DNA of 16,648 bases from JALZAI01 sp038212215 (GTDB taxonomy: Bacteria > Actinomycetota > Actinomycetes > Mycobacteriales > Jatrophihabitantaceae). Positions 4,870-14,090 of this stretch are shown in pieces. The stretch is from positions 1 through 16,648 of the forward strand of contig JBBQUT010000060.1 of NCBI GenBank assembly GCA_038212215.1, written 5' to 3'. The stretch's first letter is position 1, and the number at the start of each line of letters is the position of its first letter. Position numbers and translations under genes: made by a program. The notes beneath the pieces were generated by a model. The model had not been told where the DNA came from, did no database searches, and saw only the letters and a list, made by a program, of their open reading frames with translations.

Positions 4870-7800
4870 GGAACGTCACCCGGTCGAACGGTTCTTGGGT
4901 CGACTGGGACATGGGGATCGGCTCCTGAGCCCGACCTGATCGTCCGACCGTTGACCTGGGTCTCAAGGTTGAGGTGCGGGCCACCTCGCTGAACGTGCGC
5001 GCTGTCGGGGTTGACGTCGAAGCGCGCATTCTTAGTAATCACATCGCCGTTCGGAAGCGTCTCAGTTCGCGTGAACTGATATCCACCGCTACTCGACTGA
5101 GTCATCGTTCCTTCGCCTCCGACAAACTCGGCACCTCGCGCTACGGCTTCGTCCATTGAGATGGGCGCAGGCCCCTTGCCCCCAAGCCGGACCGCGCCTT
5201 CTTCACCGAATGCAAGCCGTGCGCTGAGCCGACTCCATAGGCCGCCCTCTCCGGCGGCTCCTTCGGCGGGCCGGAGTGTCTGAGCGGCTTTGCTGCCTAC
5301 CCCGGCGATGACCGCTCCGGTGAGGGTGGCGACGGCGAGGCTTTTGGCGTCGAAGTGGCCGGCGACGAGTTGGTTGAAGGATTCGCCGAGGAACCCGGCT
5401 CCGGCTCCTTGGACTGCGGCACCGGCGCCGACGGCGGAGAGCATGCCGACGCCGAGGCCTGCGGCTGCACCGCCGAGGATGCCCATGCCGGTGCTTCGGG
5501 TTACGCAAGCGGTGTCGCCCCCACAGGTTGCGAGGCCGATTCCGCCGCCGATGAGTCCGCCGCCAAGGGCGCCCCAGAGCATGGGGGCGACACATGCGGC
5601 GCACACGGCTGCGCCGACGACGAGGGCGGTCGCGCCGAGGATGGTCCGGCAGCCGCTGCTGCCCATGCAGCTGTTCCACGTGTTGGTGATGCCGCTGGCG
5701 ATTCCGCCTCCGGCGCGTTTCGCGAATGAGATCGCGGCTGCGGTGGCGCGCATGCCGAATCGTCCGGCTGCGCTGAGGCCGCCTTTGATGAAGGCATAGG
5801 AACGGCTCGTCGCGGCGCTCACGTAGTGGACTGCGCTGCGGGCGTAACGGGCGACGGGCCGGGCGATGTGGTCGCGTCCCCAGTTGACAGCACCGCTGAC
5901 GGTGTCGGAGACGAACTTGGTGACTGCGCGTTCGGCGTGGCGGATGAACTTCGCACAGGAGTGACATCCGATGTCATCGGCGAGGTCGGCGACCCAGCCG
6001 AACATGCGGCCGTCGGGGTCCATGTAGCTGAGGGGACTGTTCGCGGCGTAGGTATACATGTTGAGCGACACCGGCGTGCGCAACATTGGCGTGATGGTGT
6101 CGCGAGAGAGGAAATTGTCGGTGCTGGGTTCGTACCAGCGGGCGCCCATGTCGACGAGGCTGCTCGTCGGGTCCGTGTAGTCGCTCTGGAATCCGACGGG
6201 TGGGGTGAGGGTGCCGGTCGTACCGGTCGATTGTCCGAACGGGTTGAACGCTCGAGTGTCGGTGACGGCAGCAGCCGGGCCGTTGAGAAGCCAGGCAAGA
6301 TCACCGTGTCGGTCTTGACCAACAACCCTCGGATTGGTCCCGTCGGTAAGGCCGATGAGATCGCCGCTCGGACTGTGCGCGTAGGTGTAGGGACTGCCGG
6401 TGGTGACCGGATCGAGTTCACGGCCCGCGTACGTGAAGTTCGCGCCGGCACGTGATGCGATGCGGTCGTACGCGTCGTAGCCGTAGGCGACCGTGCCGTT
6501 GTAGTTGCTGAGCCGGTCAAAGGCGTCGAATGTGTAGTTGGTTGTCGTTGAGCCGACGAGTCTCGTCGCGCGCGTTCCTCGGGCCGTATAGGTGTAGCTG
6601 GTGGTGCTGGGCGCGGTGAGGAGCCGGTTCCGCGCGTCGAACGTCGACGTCGCGGTTCCGACCTTGGTGCGGTTCCCAGAGTTGTCCCACGTGTAGGCGG
6701 TGTTGACGGCTGCTGGGTTGGTCCAGGACGCGAGCCGTTCTTTGCGGTCGTAGGTGTAGACGTTCGCTCCCGCGCCGGCATTGCCGGTGAGGGTCGTTGT
6801 CTTGTTGGTGACGTTGCCCGACGGGTCGTAGCCGTAGGTGATTCCGGCGAGGGTGGTGTTCGCCGCGTTCTTCAGGGTGTCGCCCGTGAGCCGGTGATAG
6901 GGGTCGTATCCGTAGGTGCGGGTTTCGCCACCGGGCGCGAGGGCGACGGTCGAGAGCCGGCCGGAATCATCCCAGGTGTTGGTGCGCGTCACTCCGGTGA
7001 GTGGATCGGCTTCGGTTTGGAGTTCGTCGCGGTTCGTCCACCCGAAGGTCCCGGTCCCGGCACCGTCGGTGCGTGCGGTCATGCGGTTCGCGTCGTCGTA
7101 GACGAACGATGAGGTGCCCGCGCCGCCGGTGGTGCCGAGCAGGAGGTTCCGGTCGTCCCAGGTCAGGTTGATGGTGCCGTTCGGATGCGAGGCGCTGGTC
7201 TGGCGTGACGCGAGGTCATAACCGAACGTCTTGGTGATGTTCCCCTGGCCGGGCTGGATGCCGGTCTCGGCGTTCATGCGTCCGAGTTCGTTGTAGGCGC
7301 GTTGCCGATTCACACCAGCGGGGAGTGACACGTTGGTGGTGAGACCGCCCGCGTCGTACGTGTTGCGGTACGTACGGTCGGTGGCTGCGGGATACGCCGT
7401 GGTGGAGGGTTCGACGATGTCTTCGCGTAGGTTCCACGGCTGGTAGGTCGCTACGGTGATGTTCGACCGACCGTCCGTGGACCGAGTTGCGTTGCCGGCG
7501 GCGTCGTACCCGTAGCTGGTGGTGATCGACGTCGTCGATGTGACGGGCTCGACGACGGTGCGGAGTTGGTTGAGTGGGTCGTAGGTCGAGGTCGTCGCGA
7601 ACCCGCGCGGTGAGGTTCGGGTGGTGATGTTGTCGTTTTCGTCGCGCCCGTAGCTGGTGACGATGTCGGTGGATCCGGTCTTGCGTTGGATCGTCGACGC
7701 GAGGCGTTCTGCGTTGTCGTAGGTGTTGACGAGCTGGAAGTTCATCGGGTCGGTGGTCGAGGTGAGTTTGCCGGCGACGTCGTAGGTGTAGCTCGTTACC

Positions 7801-10800
7801 TTGGAGAGCGCGTCGACACTGGTCTTCATCTCCGACGCGGCGTCATAGGTCGCAGTCTGGCCGTGACCGAGCGGATCGGTTTGGAGAATCGGGTGGCCGA
7901 GATCGTCGTAGTCGAAGGCCGTTGTGAGTGTCTTCAGTGTCGGTTGGCGGACGATCTGACGTCGGGAACGGACCCGGTTGAGGTCGTCGTAGGTGGCTTC
8001 GCTGCGCGCGCCGGTTTGGTCCACGGTGGCGGTCTGGTTGCCTGCGTCGTCCCATTCGGTGCTGAGGACTCCACGTTGGGTTTGGCCCGTGACGAGTGGG
8101 TCGGTCTGGCGCCTGACCCGGTTGAGCGTGTCGAACACATTGTCGGTCCGTTGCCCGCGCCGGTCGACTTGCGCAGTCAGATTCCCCGCGGAGTCGAACG
8201 CGAACGCTTCGGTCGGTGTGAGTGTCCCACCGCCGGGGATCGTGTAGGCGGGGTAGGTGATGCCGGTCCGGCGGCTGAGTTTGTCGAACGCGGAACTCGT
8301 CGTGTTGTTTCTCGGGTCTTTCACGTTCGTGCGGTTGCCGTAGGTGTCATAGCCATAGGTAGTGACCGGTCGGCTGTTCGTGGCGGTGCCGCCGTTCGAT
8401 TCGATCGAGACGGTCGGCGCGGTGATGGTCTTGGGTCGGCCGAGTTCGTCGCTCGCGTAGTCGGTCCTGAAGTTCGCGGGGGTGCCCCCCGAGACGTTGC
8501 CGCGTGGGTCGACGATCGTGGTCATGAGACCCCGTTTGTCGAAGCCGTAGGTCGTGATCAGGTCCGCGGTCCCGTACTCGACGGTGCGGGTGGTCATCCG
8601 GTCGTTCGCATCGAAGGCGAATCGGGTCTCATCGGTGCGGGCCGCGTCCGCGAGGAGCGTTTTCGTGATGTTGCCGTTCGCGTCAAACGTGTAGCTCGTT
8701 GTCCGGTTGAGTTTCGGAGCGGTCCCCGGATCCAGGGTGCTCGAGGTCATACGCCGGGCCGCGTCCCACACGTTCGTGGTCACCTTGAGGCCACCGCCGG
8801 ACTTCTCGGTCGTCACCTGTCCCGCCGCGTCGTAGATCCACTCGTTGAGCGTGATCGTGCGCGTGGAACCGTCGGGATTGTGGTATCCGACCAGGTCGAC
8901 TTTGGTGGGTCGGTTGTCTTTGTCGTAGGAGGACACCTGTTGTCGGCCGAGCGCGTCGGTGTCGGTCGCTTGTCGCCGAGCCGGGTCGTAGGTGAAGACG
9001 TGTTGGATGATCGTGTGCGGCGCGCTCGGCGCGAGCGGATCGTCGACGACGTTGCGAGCGATCGTCGACGTCGGGAGATTCCGAGGGTCATACGTTGACT
9101 CGATCGTGTGACCGTTCTGGTCGGTGACGAGAACCGCATTGCCAGTCGGATCGAACACGCGGGTCATCCGTCCGTTCTCCGGATCGGTCATCGTGACTTC
9201 GCGGTCGTTGTTGTCGAACTCGTAACTGCTGGTCCGGGCCGCGTCGGTGCCGACGATGTCCGCGCCGACCGAGGTCACCCGGTTTTCGTTCGCGTCGTAC
9301 GTGTTCGTCACCTTCAACCGATGCGCGGCGCTCGTCACCCCGTTGGTCACGGACGGGCCGGTCACCATCAGCGGTTGCCCCAACTCGTCGTAGGTGGTGG
9401 TCGTGGTCAGACCGGCGGGATAGGTGTCTGACGTTTGGGTCTCGGTGAGGCGGCGGCCGAGTTCGTCGTAGGTGTAGTCAGTCTGAAGACCAGCCCGATC
9501 GACGACGCGGCGCAGATCACCCTTCGAGTCGTACGAGTTTGTGGTCACACCGCTACGTGCGTCGGTTTCGGTTTTGACGAGACCCGCCGGCATCGTTCCG
9601 CCGCCGATCGCGGTCTCCGTACCCAGTGTGTACGCCCAAGTGACCGTGTTGCCACTCGGGAAATCGGTCGTCGGTGGCGACGTCTGGGTGAGTTTGTTGC
9701 GGGAAGAGCTGTACGTGAACGCGGACTTGTAGGTGTTGTCGGCACTCGAGGCCGACCGAGGATCGCGCACCGCGGTCATGTTGTCGGCGGCATCGAACGT
9801 GAAGTAACTGATCTTGCCTTCGGCGTCGGTCTGCTGAGTGACGTTTCGTCGGGCGTCGAAGACCATGGTCGTCACGCCGAGGTTCGGGTCAGTGATCTGG
9901 TCTCGGTTGTCGCCGGCGTCGTAGCGGTACAGGGTCACAGCCCCAGATGGGTCGGTCTCTTTCGTCTCGAAGAACTTCGTGACGTCGTACTCGCGTTTCG
10001 TCACCGCTCCGCGCGGATCGATCACGCGAACCACTCCGGGAGACGGATACAGGAACCGCGTGAGATGACCCAGGCCGTCTTTGCGCCAATCGACCTTCCC
10101 GTCCGGGGCGTAATGGATCTCGACCGACGTATTGCCTCTGGGTTTCGTGATCGTAGATAGGCGACCGACCGTGTACGTGTAGGTCGTGCAATACGGAGGA
10201 TTCGGGGCGGTGTCGCGTGGATTGCAGACCTTCGTCAACGACGCGCCGCTGTAGGTGTAGTTCCACGTCAAGACATGGCCGTACGCGGCGACCGACTGCG
10301 TACTGACCGAACTCACACGTCCGGCGGACCAGGTAAACGTGAGGACCCGACCGCTGGGTGCGCTCGTCGCCGTACTTAGAAAACCGCTGCCGTCATAGGC
10401 AAGCGTGACCGACTTGCCGTTCGCGTCAGTGATCGACGTCACCTTGCCCGACGCGTTGAACGCGACGACCTGACCGTCTTTCTGGGTCAGCGTGTACCCG
10501 CCCGAACCATTCGAGACCAGCTTCGAGTAATACGACGGCGGCGGAGTAAAGGACCCGTCACCGTTCTTGGTGTGGACCTCTCGTCGACCATCCGGATAGA
10601 TCACCGACACGTTCCCCGCAGGGTCGGCGAGCCACGTCATGTCGTAGTTGAACGACCAGCCCTGCCCGAACGCGGCGATACGCGGATCGAGACTGTTGTA
10701 GGTGCGAGTGACACCAAGCTCCGGCCCGATCCCGGCGACACTCACATCCGTCTCCGCGGTAACGAAGTTACCGAGGCCGACGTTGACGTCGTCGCTCCAC

Positions 10801-13800
10801 GCCCCGTACTGGTCGAAACCGAAACGCGAGGACTGCGGATCGAAGAACTGCAGATCGTCGACGACGCGGAGACGATGGTTGCCACTGTCATTGATCCAGA
10901 GGCGCTTGCCGTCGGAGGAAATCCCGTTGATGCTTTTGAACCGGGCTGCGCGACCGACGTCTTCGACATAACCGCCCTGAAAAAAGGATGGGTCCCCGGC
11001 GATGTCGAGAAAGGTTCCGTCCACCTTCGAGAACCGCCGGACGGTCGTGCCAAGTTCGTCAGCCGAATACAAGTAGCTGCCAGTGGAGGTGAGGATGTCC
11101 TTGTTGAGATCCAACGTCGGAATACCAGAACGGATCGTGGTGACCGAACCGTCGGCCAGCGAGATCTTCAAGAGCGACTTCGAGTTGTCAGGGGGAATGT
11201 ATTCAGCCCACAGCGAAGTGCCATCCGCCGCCAACGCGCCTACGGAGTCGGACGACCCGAATGCCTTGAACGTGGAAGTCACGCCGGTCGCAGGATCCAC
11301 GCGATAGATCACAGTGCCAGATGGCGCTGCCGCGACGTAGAGATAGCCGTCCGGCGCGAATGTTATGTACGCCGCTGTGAAGATGTCCGCGATCATCGAC
11401 GTCGCGCCCGTCGCAATCGAGATGCGGCGTACCTTGTGGCAGAGGCGGTCGGCGAGGTAGAGGAATGTTCCGTCGGTTGTGAGTTGACCGTCGTCGGCGC
11501 TCATGAACCGCACCGACGCGGGATTGGGACTATCGATACACCCTGTCGGGGTTACCGGCGACCCGGCGAGTGTCGTAACGACGCCGGTCTTGAGGTTGAC
11601 CTTCCTGATCGAAGCGGTCGTGCCCACATAGGCATAGTCGCCGACGACGACCGCGTTCCCCATGTCCATGAAGGATGCGGTCGGGCCGATGCCGTCGACC
11701 GTCGCGTTAGTACCGTCGCCAGCAAACGTCACGGCAGCGCCCTGCTGCGCTGCGACTGTCTGAGTTGCGGTCGGCGACTGCGCTGCCGGGTACGGCGCGG
11801 CAGGCGTGATCCGGCGGACTCGCAAGTTGCCGCTGTCGGCGGCGATAAGCGTCGAACCGTCACTCGCCAACCCGGTGATCGCGTCGCGGAACCACGCCTC
11901 AGGCCCGACCCCGTCCTGATACTCGGTTGCACCGGAGTAGATGTCGGCGCCCGCGACCGCGTTCATCGAGCCGTCGGTCGTGGACCACCGTCGCAGCACC
12001 GAGTTATTCGATCCCGACGACCCGTACAAGTAGTTCCCGATGCCAACCAGCGCGCCCTCGTTCGGGCAAAGACAGGGGGCGCCCCCGACGGTCGCGCCGG
12101 CCGCGAGGGTGGTCACGGCGGCGGTTGCGAGGTCGACGCGTTGGATCGAGTGGGTCGTCGGGGCTCCGCCAGTCGATTCTTCCAACACGTACAATGCGCT
12201 GGCGTCCGATGTCACTGGACCTGCGAAGTTGTACGTCGAGCCCGGGTTCGCCGGCAGGGTTGCGAACGCTGTCGCTGATCCGGTTGCTGGATCAACCCTC
12301 GAGATTATCGGCCCAGAAGTATTGGAACCAGCGGAGACGTAGAGGAAGCCACCGGCATACACGAGGTGGTACTGGTACGACAAGAACCCAGAACCGATCG
12401 ACGTCGTCGCACCGGTCGCGATATCGATCTTCCGGATCTTCCCGCAGTCCAGGATGAAGAGCGACGTGCCGTCGGTGGCGACGCCCGACAATGTCGACGA
12501 CGAGAACCGAACCAGCGTGGGATCAATGTTGTCGGTACACCCCGAAGCAGTCGCGTGGCCCGCGAGCGTGGTGACGACACCGTCGGCGAGACGAACCTTG
12601 CGCATCGAGCCGTACGTGAACTGGTAGGCGTAGCCGTTGACGACGGCGGTACCGCCGAGGTCGCGGAAGCTCGCGCCGCTACCGGTGCCGTCGAGCGTTG
12701 CGTTTGCTCCGTTGCCCGCGACGGTCGTGACCGCAGCAGGAACGAAACTCAAGCCCGCGTATCCGTAGTCGACGTTCGATACGACCTGACCATCAGCGAG
12801 GATGACGGGAGCCGACGCGTTACCGGTCGTGTTCGTGGCACCGGGAGGCGCCGTCGCGACCACGGTGTACGAGCCCGCGGGGAGAAACGTGAAGAGGTAT
12901 GCGCCCGTCAGGTCCGTGCGCGTCGTCGTCAGAAGAGTCGGTCCCTGGAAGAGCGACAGCGAGAGATTCGCCAGCGGCGGCTCGCCAGCATCGGCGACAC
13001 CATTGCCATTGAGGTCGTTGAACGCGTAGTCCCCGATCGAGGCTCCGACGCTTCGAACGCCGAAATCGGCGACCGCGTTGTGCTCCCCAGCTCCCAGCTC
13101 AACTGGAAACGGGTTCAACACTGTCGTCAGGTCCGATCCAGATGGCAGCGTCGCGGTCACCGTGTACGAGCCAGCGGGCAGGTTCGGAAAGCTGTACGAA
13201 CCGTCCGACAAGCTGGTCGCCGTCGCGACGACCGTGGATCCCCGCCTCAGCGTCAACGACACACCACCGACACCGAGCTCAGCGCCGTCACGGACACCGC
13301 TCGAATCTGCGTCGCCAAAAACAGCGTCGCCGATCGACGCGTCGCCTTCTCGTACGCCGAAGTCCGCGGTCGTGTAGGCCTGCGCGGCGGCGAGGGTCAC
13401 ATCGAAGGACGACACCGTCGTCGCTGCGAAACCGGGCGGGGCCGACACCGAAACCCGGAACAGTCCGGCATCCAAACTCGAGAACAAATACGCGCCACTC
13501 GCGCCCGACAACACCGGGGTGAACAACACGTCATCGCCGTTGCCGAGCAGGCCGTCCGGCCCCGCACCAGCCAACGCGACCCGCACACCCGCGCGTCCCG
13601 GCTCGCCCGTATCAGCCACGCCGTCGCCCGAGAAGTCTTCGAAGACACGATCCCCGATCGACGCGGTGCCGACCGCACCGACCGTCGACGCGCGACGGAT
13701 ACCGTCCAGAACGACGAGACCAGACGTCGAGATGGCGACAACCACGACCGCAACGGCGAGCCCGTGAAGGTGTGGCCCTAGCCGCCGAAAAAACCCAACG

Positions 13801-13817
13801 AAGCCCATCCGAAGCAT
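4866..13817 (-). CDS. Giant RHS/YD-repeat polymorphic toxin with SdrD_B-like and propeller-like N-terminal domains
   Basis: About 2983 residues from the ATG at 13817. Order (approximate): a short basic N-terminus and hydrophobic anchor (15-40); three SdrD_B-like beta domains (53-154, 160-254, 259-353), each opening with SIGD and a D-x-(N/S)G-x-GV-x-D calcium-type loop; two copies of a propeller-like module (362-693, 694-987) with TTVAGNG, DGTGxxASF and repeated IRKxxxxTG strands; a DUF6531-like segment with GNFVTAETDV near 1012; YD repeats to about 2535; an RHS core (ARWYEPSTDNFLSRDT to NSPLSYMDPDG, 2540-2600); a Gly/Ala-rich hydrophobic region (2719-2844); and the toxin domain (2884-2983). 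RHS proteins are known to enclose a C-terminal toxin in a YD-repeat shell. Export by Sec and surface anchoring are inferred from the N-terminus; no LPXTG motif, PAAR domain or WXG/LXG motif was seen. An in-frame GTG at 13964 would add 49 residues, but it has no ribosome site and lies upstream of a hairpin, so ATG at 13817 (GGGG five bases upstream) is preferred; ATG at 13808 is also possible. Confidence 0.9.
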   Translation of the reverse strand: MLRMGFVGFFRRLGPHLHGLAVAVVVVAISTSGLVVLDGIRRASTVGAVGTASIGDRVFEDFSGDGVADTGEPGRAGVRVALAGAGPDGLLGNGDDVLFTPVLSGASGAYLFSSLDAGLFRVSVSAPPGFAATTVSSFDVTLAAAQAYTTADFGVREGDASIGDAVFGDADSSGVRDGAELGVGGVSLTLRRGSTVVATATSLSDGSYSFPNLPAGSYTVTATLPSGSDLTTVLNPFPVELGAGEHNAVADFGVRSVGASIGDYAFNDLNGNGVADAGEPPLANLSLSLFQGPTLLTTTRTDLTGAYLFTFLPAGSYTVVATAPPGATNTTGNASAPVILADGQVVSNVDYGYAGLSFVPAAVTTVAGNGANATLDGTGSGASFRDLGGTAVVNGYAYQFTYGSMRKVRLADGVVTTLAGHATASGCTDNIDPTLVRFSSSTLSGVATDGTSLFILDCGKIRKIDIATGATTSIGSGFLSYQYHLVYAGGFLYVSAGSNTSGPIISRVDPATGSATAFATLPANPGSTYNFAGPVTSDASALYVLEESTGGAPTTHSIQRVDLATAAVTTLAAGATVGGAPCLCPNEGALVGIGNYLYGSSGSNNSVLRRWSTTDGSMNAVAGADIYSGATEYQDGVGPEAWFRDAITGLASDGSTLIAADSGNLRVRRITPAAPYPAAQSPTATQTVAAQQGAAVTFAGDGTNATVDGIGPTASFMDMGNAVVVGDYAYVGTTASIRKVNLKTGVVTTLAGSPVTPTGCIDSPNPASVRFMSADDGQLTTDGTFLYLADRLCHKVRRISIATGATSMIADIFTAAYITFAPDGYLYVAAAPSGTVIYRVDPATGVTSTFKAFGSSDSVGALAADGTSLWAEYIPPDNSKSLLKISLADGSVTTIRSGIPTLDLNKDILTSTGSYLYSADELGTTVRRFSKVDGTFLDIAGDPSFFQGGYVEDVGRAARFKSINGISSDGKRLWINDSGNHRLRVVDDLQFFDPQSSRFGFDQYGAWSDDVNVGLGNFVTAETDVSVAGIGPELGVTRTYNSLDPRIAAFGQGWSFNYDMTWLADPAGNVSVIYPDGRREVHTKNGDGSFTPPPSYYSKLVSNGSGGYTLTQKDGQVVAFNASGKVTSITDANGKSVTLAYDGSGFLSTATSAPSGRVLTFTWSAGRVSSVSTQSVAAYGHVLTWNYTYSGASLTKVCNPRDTAPNPPYCTTYTYTVGRLSTITKPRGNTSVEIHYAPDGKVDWRKDGLGHLTRFLYPSPGVVRVIDPRGAVTKREYDVTKFFETKETDPSGAVTLYRYDAGDNRDQITDPNLGVTTMVFDARRNVTQQTDAEGKISYFTFDAADNMTAVRDPRSASSADNTYKSAFTYSSSRNKLTQTSPPTTDFPSGNTVTWAYTLGTETAIGGGTMPAGLVKTETDARSGVTTNSYDSKGDLRRVVDRAGLQTDYTYDELGRRLTETQTSDTYPAGLTTTTTYDELGQPLMVTGPSVTNGVTSAAHRLKVTNTYDANENRVTSVGADIVGTDAARTSSYEFDNNDREVTMTDPENGRMTRVFDPTGNAVLVTDQNGHTIESTYDPRNLPTSTIARNVVDDPLAPSAPHTIIQHVFTYDPARRQATDTDALGRQQVSSYDKDNRPTKVDLVGYHNPDGSTRTITLNEWIYDAAGQVTTEKSGGGLKVTTNVWDAARRMTSSTLDPGTAPKLNRTTSYTFDANGNITKTLLADAARTDETRFAFDANDRMTTRTVEYGTADLITTYGFDKRGLMTTIVDPRGNVSGGTPANFRTDYASDELGRPKTITAPTVSIESNGGTATNSRPVTTYGYDTYGNRTNVKDPRNNTTSSAFDKLSRRTGITYPAYTIPGGGTLTPTEAFAFDSAGNLTAQVDRRGQRTDNVFDTLNRVRRQTDPLVTGQTQRGVLSTEWDDAGNQTATVDQTGARSEATYDDLNRVRSRRQIVRQPTLKTLTTAFDYDDLGHPILQTDPLGHGQTATYDAASEMKTSVDALSKVTSYTYDVAGKLTSTTDPMNFQLVNTYDNAERLASTIQRKTGSTDIVTSYGRDENDNITTRTSPRGFATTSTYDPLNQLRTVVEPVTSTTSITTSYGYDAAGNATRSTDGRSNITVATYQPWNLREDIVEPSTTAYPAATDRTYRNTYDAGGLTTNVSLPAGVNRQRAYNELGRMNAETGIQPGQGNITKTFGYDLASRQTSASHPNGTINLTWDDRNLLLGTTGGAGTSSFVYDDANRMTARTDGAGTGTFGWTNRDELQTEADPLTGVTRTNTWDDSGRLSTVALAPGGETRTYGYDPYHRLTGDTLKNAANTTLAGITYGYDPSGNVTNKTTTLTGNAGAGANVYTYDRKERLASWTNPAAVNTAYTWDNSGNRTKVGTATSTFDARNRLLTAPSTTSYTYTARGTRATRLVGSTTTNYTFDAFDRLSNYNGTVAYGYDAYDRIASRAGANFTYAGRELDPVTTGSPYTYAHSPSGDLIGLTDGTNPRVVGQDRHGDLAWLLNGPAAAVTDTRAFNPFGQSTGTTGTLTPPVGFQSDYTDPTSSLVDMGARWYEPSTDNFLSRDTITPMLRTPVSLNMYTYAANSPLSYMDPDGRMFGWVADLADDIGCHSCAKFIRHAERAVTKFVSDTVSGAVNWGRDHIARPVARYARSAVHYVSAATSRSYAFIKGGLSAAGRFGMRATAAAISFAKRAGGGIASGITNTWNSCMGSSGCRTILGATALVVGAAVCAACVAPMLWGALGGGLIGGGIGLATCGGDTACVTRSTGMGILGGAAAGLGVGMLSAVGAGAAVQGAGAGFLGESFNQLVAGHFDAKSLAVATLTGAVIAGVGSKAAQTLRPAEGAAGEGGLWSRLSARLAFGEEGAVRLGGKGPAPISMDEAVARGAEFVGGEGTMTQSSSGGYQFTRTETLPNGDVITKNARFDVNPDSAHVQRGGPHLNLETQVNGRTIRSGSGADPHVPVDPRTVRPGDVP
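4869..5165 (-). other. C-terminal toxin domain of the RHS protein (tentatively Ntox24-like)
   Basis: The last 100 residues or so (from about ISMDEAVARGAEFVGGEG) are unlike the RHS backbone. Conserved-looking blocks are ARFDVNPDSAHVQ, GGPHLNLETQVNGR, then DPHVPVDPRTVRPGDVP at the very end. I associate the pattern RFDVNP...GPHLN(L/I)E...(P)H(V/I)P(V/I)DP...RPGD with the family labelled polymorphic toxin type 24, thought to be a nuclease, but that label is from memory. The His residues in SAHVQ, GPHLN and DPHVP are candidates for catalytic or metal positions. A sampled line (5041-5100) is 55% GC against 67-70% in the repeats, consistent with a separately acquired tip. It is followed directly by the overlapping immunity gene. 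Confidence 0.6.
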
Positions 13818-14090
13818 ATGAACCCCGGCCCACGAACGACCACCGCGCGCACGCGCGTCCACCGTTCTCATCTCCGCCACACTGTCGTCGGTCAAGGTCC
13901 GCCCCTTTGGGTCGAACCAGCCCCGTCCCAAGCGGGACGGAATATTGCAGGCATCACCGCGCACGTCAAGCGATTCGCGTCTCTCCGTTCAACCGACCAT
14001 GGCCTGCGCCACGCTCGCTGCGCAGAATCGCCAATGACGACGGCGCGGTTCCCGAGTCGGCAGGCTCAGACCGGAAACCTGCTGCCTGGC
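13818..14090. other. Intergenic region between relaxase and RHS genes
   Basis: About 270 bases that probably contain the RHS leader. On the minus strand a TTGACC at about 13892-13897 could be a -35 box, but the hexamer 17 bases on (GATGAG) is a poor -10. The hairpin at 13923-13940 is the only clear structure. If the distal GTG start were used, 13818-13964 would be coding; those 49 residues have no recognisable features. Confidence 0.45.
13923..13940. terminator. Hairpin between the relaxase gene and the RHS gene
   Basis: CCGTCCC (13923-13929), loop AAGC, GGGACGG (13934-13940): seven GC-rich pairs with a tetraloop. It lies about 150 bases after the relaxase stop and about 105 bases before the preferred RHS start. 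There is no U-tract after it on the minus strand, so it could be a weak terminator, an attenuator or a structured leader. It would fall inside the coding region if the RHS gene began at the GTG at 13964, which argues against that start. Confidence 0.4.

Noticed and set aside
7686..9098. 470-codon open frame on the plus strand
   Set aside because: It lies wholly antisense to the YD-repeat part of the RHS gene, is made of Val/Gly/Arg-rich sequence with no family motif, and is the usual shadow of repetitive high-GC coding DNA.
6300..10750. Periodic similar segments, considered as a CRISPR or tandem DNA repeat array
   Set aside because: The periodicity is of YD-repeat codons in one continuous frame with varying spacing; there are no identical direct repeats with unique spacers.
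10572..12278. 568-codon open frame on the plus strand
   Set aside because: Antisense to the propeller-like and DUF6531-like parts of the RHS gene, where the minus-strand protein shows clear domain structure. The plus-strand product is Arg-rich and featureless.
12366..13781. 471-codon open frame on the plus strand
   Set aside because: Antisense shadow of the SdrD_B-like domains; extreme Arg content and no recognisable motif.
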